A stretch of 6,640 bases of DNA, taken from contig WLHM01000070.1 in the NCBI GenBank assembly GCA_009702725.1, positions 1-6,640 on the forward strand, written 5' to 3'. The notes under the pieces were generated by a model. That model did no database searches and was not told the origin of the DNA. It worked only from the letters and a program-made list of their open reading frames with translations. Source of the stretch: Actinomycetota bacterium. Its GTDB lineage: Bacteria; Actinomycetota; Actinomycetes; S36-B12. Position numbers and translations under genes: made by a program. Each line of letters begins with the position of its first letter. The stretch's first letter is position 1. Positions 5,194 through 6,640 of the stretch are shown in pieces.

Positions 5194-5263
5194 ACCGGGC
5201 CCCACGGTGACGGTTCGAGCAGGTACCGGGCCCCACGGTGACGGTTCGAGCAGGTACCGGGCC
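5177..5263. repeat. 31-bp tandem repeat, 2.8 copies
   Basis: Two identical 31-base units (5177-5207 and 5208-5238) are followed by 25 identical bases of a third (5239-5263). Each unit begins with the core TGACGGTTCGAGCAGGT and continues with ACCGGGCCCCACGG; GGTACC and GGGCCC palindromes lie inside. An inverted copy of the core, with two changes, lies at 5144-5160. The unit length is not a multiple of three and no gene is present, so the repeat is non-coding. Core centres are 33, 31 and 31 bases apart, close to three DNA turns. Confidence 0.95.
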
Positions 5264-5338
5264 TACCGCCGACTACGAACTGCTCGCCAGCGCAATTTTC
5301 GGCAACGAAGCGGCTCCTTCAGGGGCGATCAGTGAAAG
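5264..5338. other. Spacer between the tandem repeat and the TIM-barrel gene end
   Basis: These 75 bases follow the TIM-barrel stop codon on the minus strand. Only a 4-bp hairpin (GAAG/CTTC, about 5307-5320) is visible. No gene, promoter or strong terminator is seen. Confidence 0.4.
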
Positions 5339-6118
5339 CTAATGCCGCAGGTGCAACCTCGCGAAGGCAAGGGCCTCCTTTAGATCACTCTCGCGGTGCT
5401 CACGTGAACCTGCACCCCGGGTACTTACTTCGACGATGACCGAGCCGGCGAAGCCGGTTGTAGCTAAGTGGCTAAGTACAGCCCCAGCTGGTTGGTTACC
5501 ACGGCCGGGCACCAAATGCTCATCGCGTGCTGAGCCACTGCCATCGGCTAGGTGCAGATGGCTGAGCCGATCACCAAGATCGCGAGCGAACTGCAGCGCA
5601 TCACTACCGGAAACCGAGGTGTGCGAAAGATCAAGTGTCGTGTGCGGATAATCCTCGTCGCGGATATCCCAGCCCGGTGAATAGGCCGGCAGCCTTTGCG
5701 AGACCGCGCGCCACGGGAACATGTTCTCTACCGCAAATTGCACGGCTGTCTCACTACGCATGGCCTCCAGGCCGCCCACGAAAGTACGCGCATACTCGCG
5801 CTGCCACCTAAATGGTGGGTGCACCACCACCGTTGACGCGCCGAGTAGCTCAGCAGCGGCTTGCGCCTTGCGCAATTTAGCCCAAGAATCTGTGCCCCAT
5901 ACGCGCTGAGTTACCAGCAGGCATGGGGCATGTATTGAGAGCACCGGCAATTGATAGTGGTCGACTAAAGCCGCCAGTGCATCAACATCTTGGCTTATTG
6001 AATCAGTGCCAACCATTACTTCGACGCCGTCGTAGCCGAGCGAAGAGGCAATTTCGAAAGCGGCGGCTGTGGTCTCTGGGTAAACAGACGAGGAAGATAA
6101 TCCGACGAGTGGACTCAC
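5339..6118 (-). CDS. Sugar phosphate isomerase/epimerase-like TIM-barrel protein (Rv0498-type)
   Basis: This 259-residue protein belongs to the xylose-isomerase-like TIM-barrel (AP endonuclease 2) superfamily, soluble and cytoplasmic. Candidate metal or catalytic residues at the strand ends are H63 (SIHAP), H100 (VVVHPPFRWQ), E131 (FAVENMFP), D163/H166 (TTLDLSH), H187/H189 (SHLHLADG), H201 (DEHLVPGRG) and E230 (VIVEVS). These blocks, especially VVVHPPFRWQREYA and HLVPGRGNQP, match from memory the actinobacterial proC-linked protein Rv0498, whose substrate is unknown. The start is GTG, with AGGTGG eight bases upstream; GTGA overlaps the ATPase stop codon, so translation is probably coupled. 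Nothing in the sequence identifies the sugar or other substrate. Confidence 0.88.
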   Translation of the reverse strand: MSPLVGLSSSSVYPETTAAAFEIASSLGYDGVEVMVGTDSISQDVDALAALVDHYQLPVLSIHAPCLLVTQRVWGTDSWAKLRKAQAAAELLGASTVVVHPPFRWQREYARTFVGGLEAMRSETAVQFAVENMFPWRAVSQRLPAYSPGWDIRDEDYPHTTLDLSHTSVSGSDALQFARDLGDRLSHLHLADGSGSARDEHLVPGRGNQPAGAVLSHLATTGFAGSVIVEVSTRGAGSREHRESDLKEALAFARLHLRH

Positions 6119-6640
6119 TCCCTACGCCACCTATCCGTGATAACTGTCATCACCCAGATACACCCGGCTCCAGCTAGCCCAACCACAATTGCGACGAAGC
6201 TGTAGCGCTCTGGGCCAAGGGAAAGCGCAAATAGTTTTGAGAAGAATGGCACGAACAGCACACCAAGAAACAGTGAAATCATAAGTGCAACGATCCCAAT
6301 TCGGATTAGATTAAGTGGTCTAGCACTTTGCACCAAGACCGCGGTGGCGACGATAAAAAGTGTGACGGTTGCCGCTGACTGCGCACTCGGTAACGGCTCG
6401 CCAAGGTTCAATGCCAGGCCATAACTGGTAAATGCGGCCAGCGCCGCGATGGCTCCGGCCGGTGCCGAGAACACCAATACCCGCTTGAAAAATCCCGGGC
6501 GAAAGCGCTCGGTGTTTGGCATCAAGGCCAGGAAGAAACCCGGGATGCCAATAGTCAGCGCGCCGAGTAGTGAAAGATGTCTGGGCAAGAATGGGAAGGC
6601 TACCGCGAAGACTCCGGTGGCAATGGAAATGAAGATTGCG
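6115..6640 (-). CDS. Cation-translocating P-type ATPase, C-terminal membrane half (partial, CtpE-like)
   Basis: The frame is open to the right edge and gives 174 residues before TGA. The visible part holds about six hydrophobic segments: AIFISIATGVFAVAFPFLP, LSLLGALTIGIPGFFLAL, the VLVFSAPAGAIAALAAF region, TVTLFIVATAVLVQ, IGIVALMISLFLGVLFVPFF and FVAIVVGLAGAGCIWVMTVI. FLPRHLSLLGALTIGIPGFFLALMPNT is the hallmark joint of helices in actinobacterial P-type ATPases, followed by the typical cytoplasmic FRPGFFKRVL. From memory this is closest to CtpE of M. tuberculosis, a calcium-transporting ATPase. The phosphorylation (DKTGT) and ATP-binding domains lie outside the window, so the ion cannot be deduced. 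A TTG at 6586-6588 is in frame but is not the true start. Its stop overlaps the TIM-barrel start by four bases. Confidence 0.87.
   Translation of the reverse strand, partial: AIFISIATGVFAVAFPFLPRHLSLLGALTIGIPGFFLALMPNTERFRPGFFKRVLVFSAPAGAIAALAAFTSYGLALNLGEPLPSAQSAATVTLFIVATAVLVQSARPLNLIRIGIVALMISLFLGVLFVPFFSKLFALSLGPERYSFVAIVVGLAGAGCIWVMTVITDRWRRE

Noticed and set aside
5177..5263. CRISPR array
   Set aside because: The 31-bp units follow each other directly with no spacers, and no cas gene is near.
5177..5263. tRNA T-arm or tRNA-derived repeat, because of GGTTCGA
   Set aside because: The flanking bases do not form a T-stem or acceptor stem, and no other tRNA parts are present.
6586..6588. 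TTG as the start of a separate 157-residue membrane protein
   Set aside because: The frame continues upstream to the window edge with P-type ATPase sequence, and the TTG falls inside a conserved FLPRHL block.

Overview
The window looks like a piece of a moderately GC-rich actinobacterial (Actinomycetota) chromosome. The main reason is gene order: from right to left on the minus strand it runs TIM-barrel 'sugar phosphate isomerase/epimerase', proC, a small BldC/excisionase-type helix-turn-helix protein, the tiny basic ribosomal protein bS22, an atypical SDR epimerase and a lysophospholipid acyltransferase. From memory this matches the Mycobacterium tuberculosis block Rv0498, Rv0500 (proC), Rv0500A, Rv0500B, Rv0501 and Rv0502. 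GTG and TTG starts are frequent, also as expected. Genus cannot be fixed from the sequence alone.

Layout. 3-143 (+) is the last 46 codons of a membrane-anchored protein, probably a SerB-like HAD-IB phosphatase; its stop codon shares a CTAG with the stop of the convergent acyltransferase. 140-2439 (-) is a tight cluster: HTH regulator, bS22, SDR epimerase, acyltransferase. 2440-2739 is a 300-base intergenic region with several palindromes but no convincing gene. 2740-5083 (-) is a tetR / proline-dehydrogenase-like / proC operon with 9- and 25-base gaps. 5084-5338 is an intergenic region with a striking array: four copies of a 17-bp core, one inverted and three direct in a 31-bp tandem repeat. 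5339-6640 (-) holds the TIM-barrel protein, joined by a 4-base stop/start overlap to the C-terminal membrane half of a P-type cation ATPase that runs off the right edge.

How the genes fit together. ProC makes proline from pyrroline-5-carboxylate, while a true proline dehydrogenase would run the reverse chemistry, so the two would oppose each other in one operon. The dehydrogenase-like protein has lost several expected active-site residues (for example RR to GG before LAERP), so it may not oxidise proline. The TetR protein encoded first in the operon is the obvious candidate to bind the upstream repeat array. In the second cluster the acyltransferase points to phospholipid or cell-envelope synthesis; the SDR lacks the usual YxxxK catalytic pair. 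The bS22 leader holds two terminator-like hairpins and an alternative pairing next to its Shine-Dalgarno sequence, which suggests attenuation of the downstream genes.

The observations most worth following up are the 31-bp-phased repeat array before tetR, the degenerate PRODH-like protein next to proC, and the bS22 leader.
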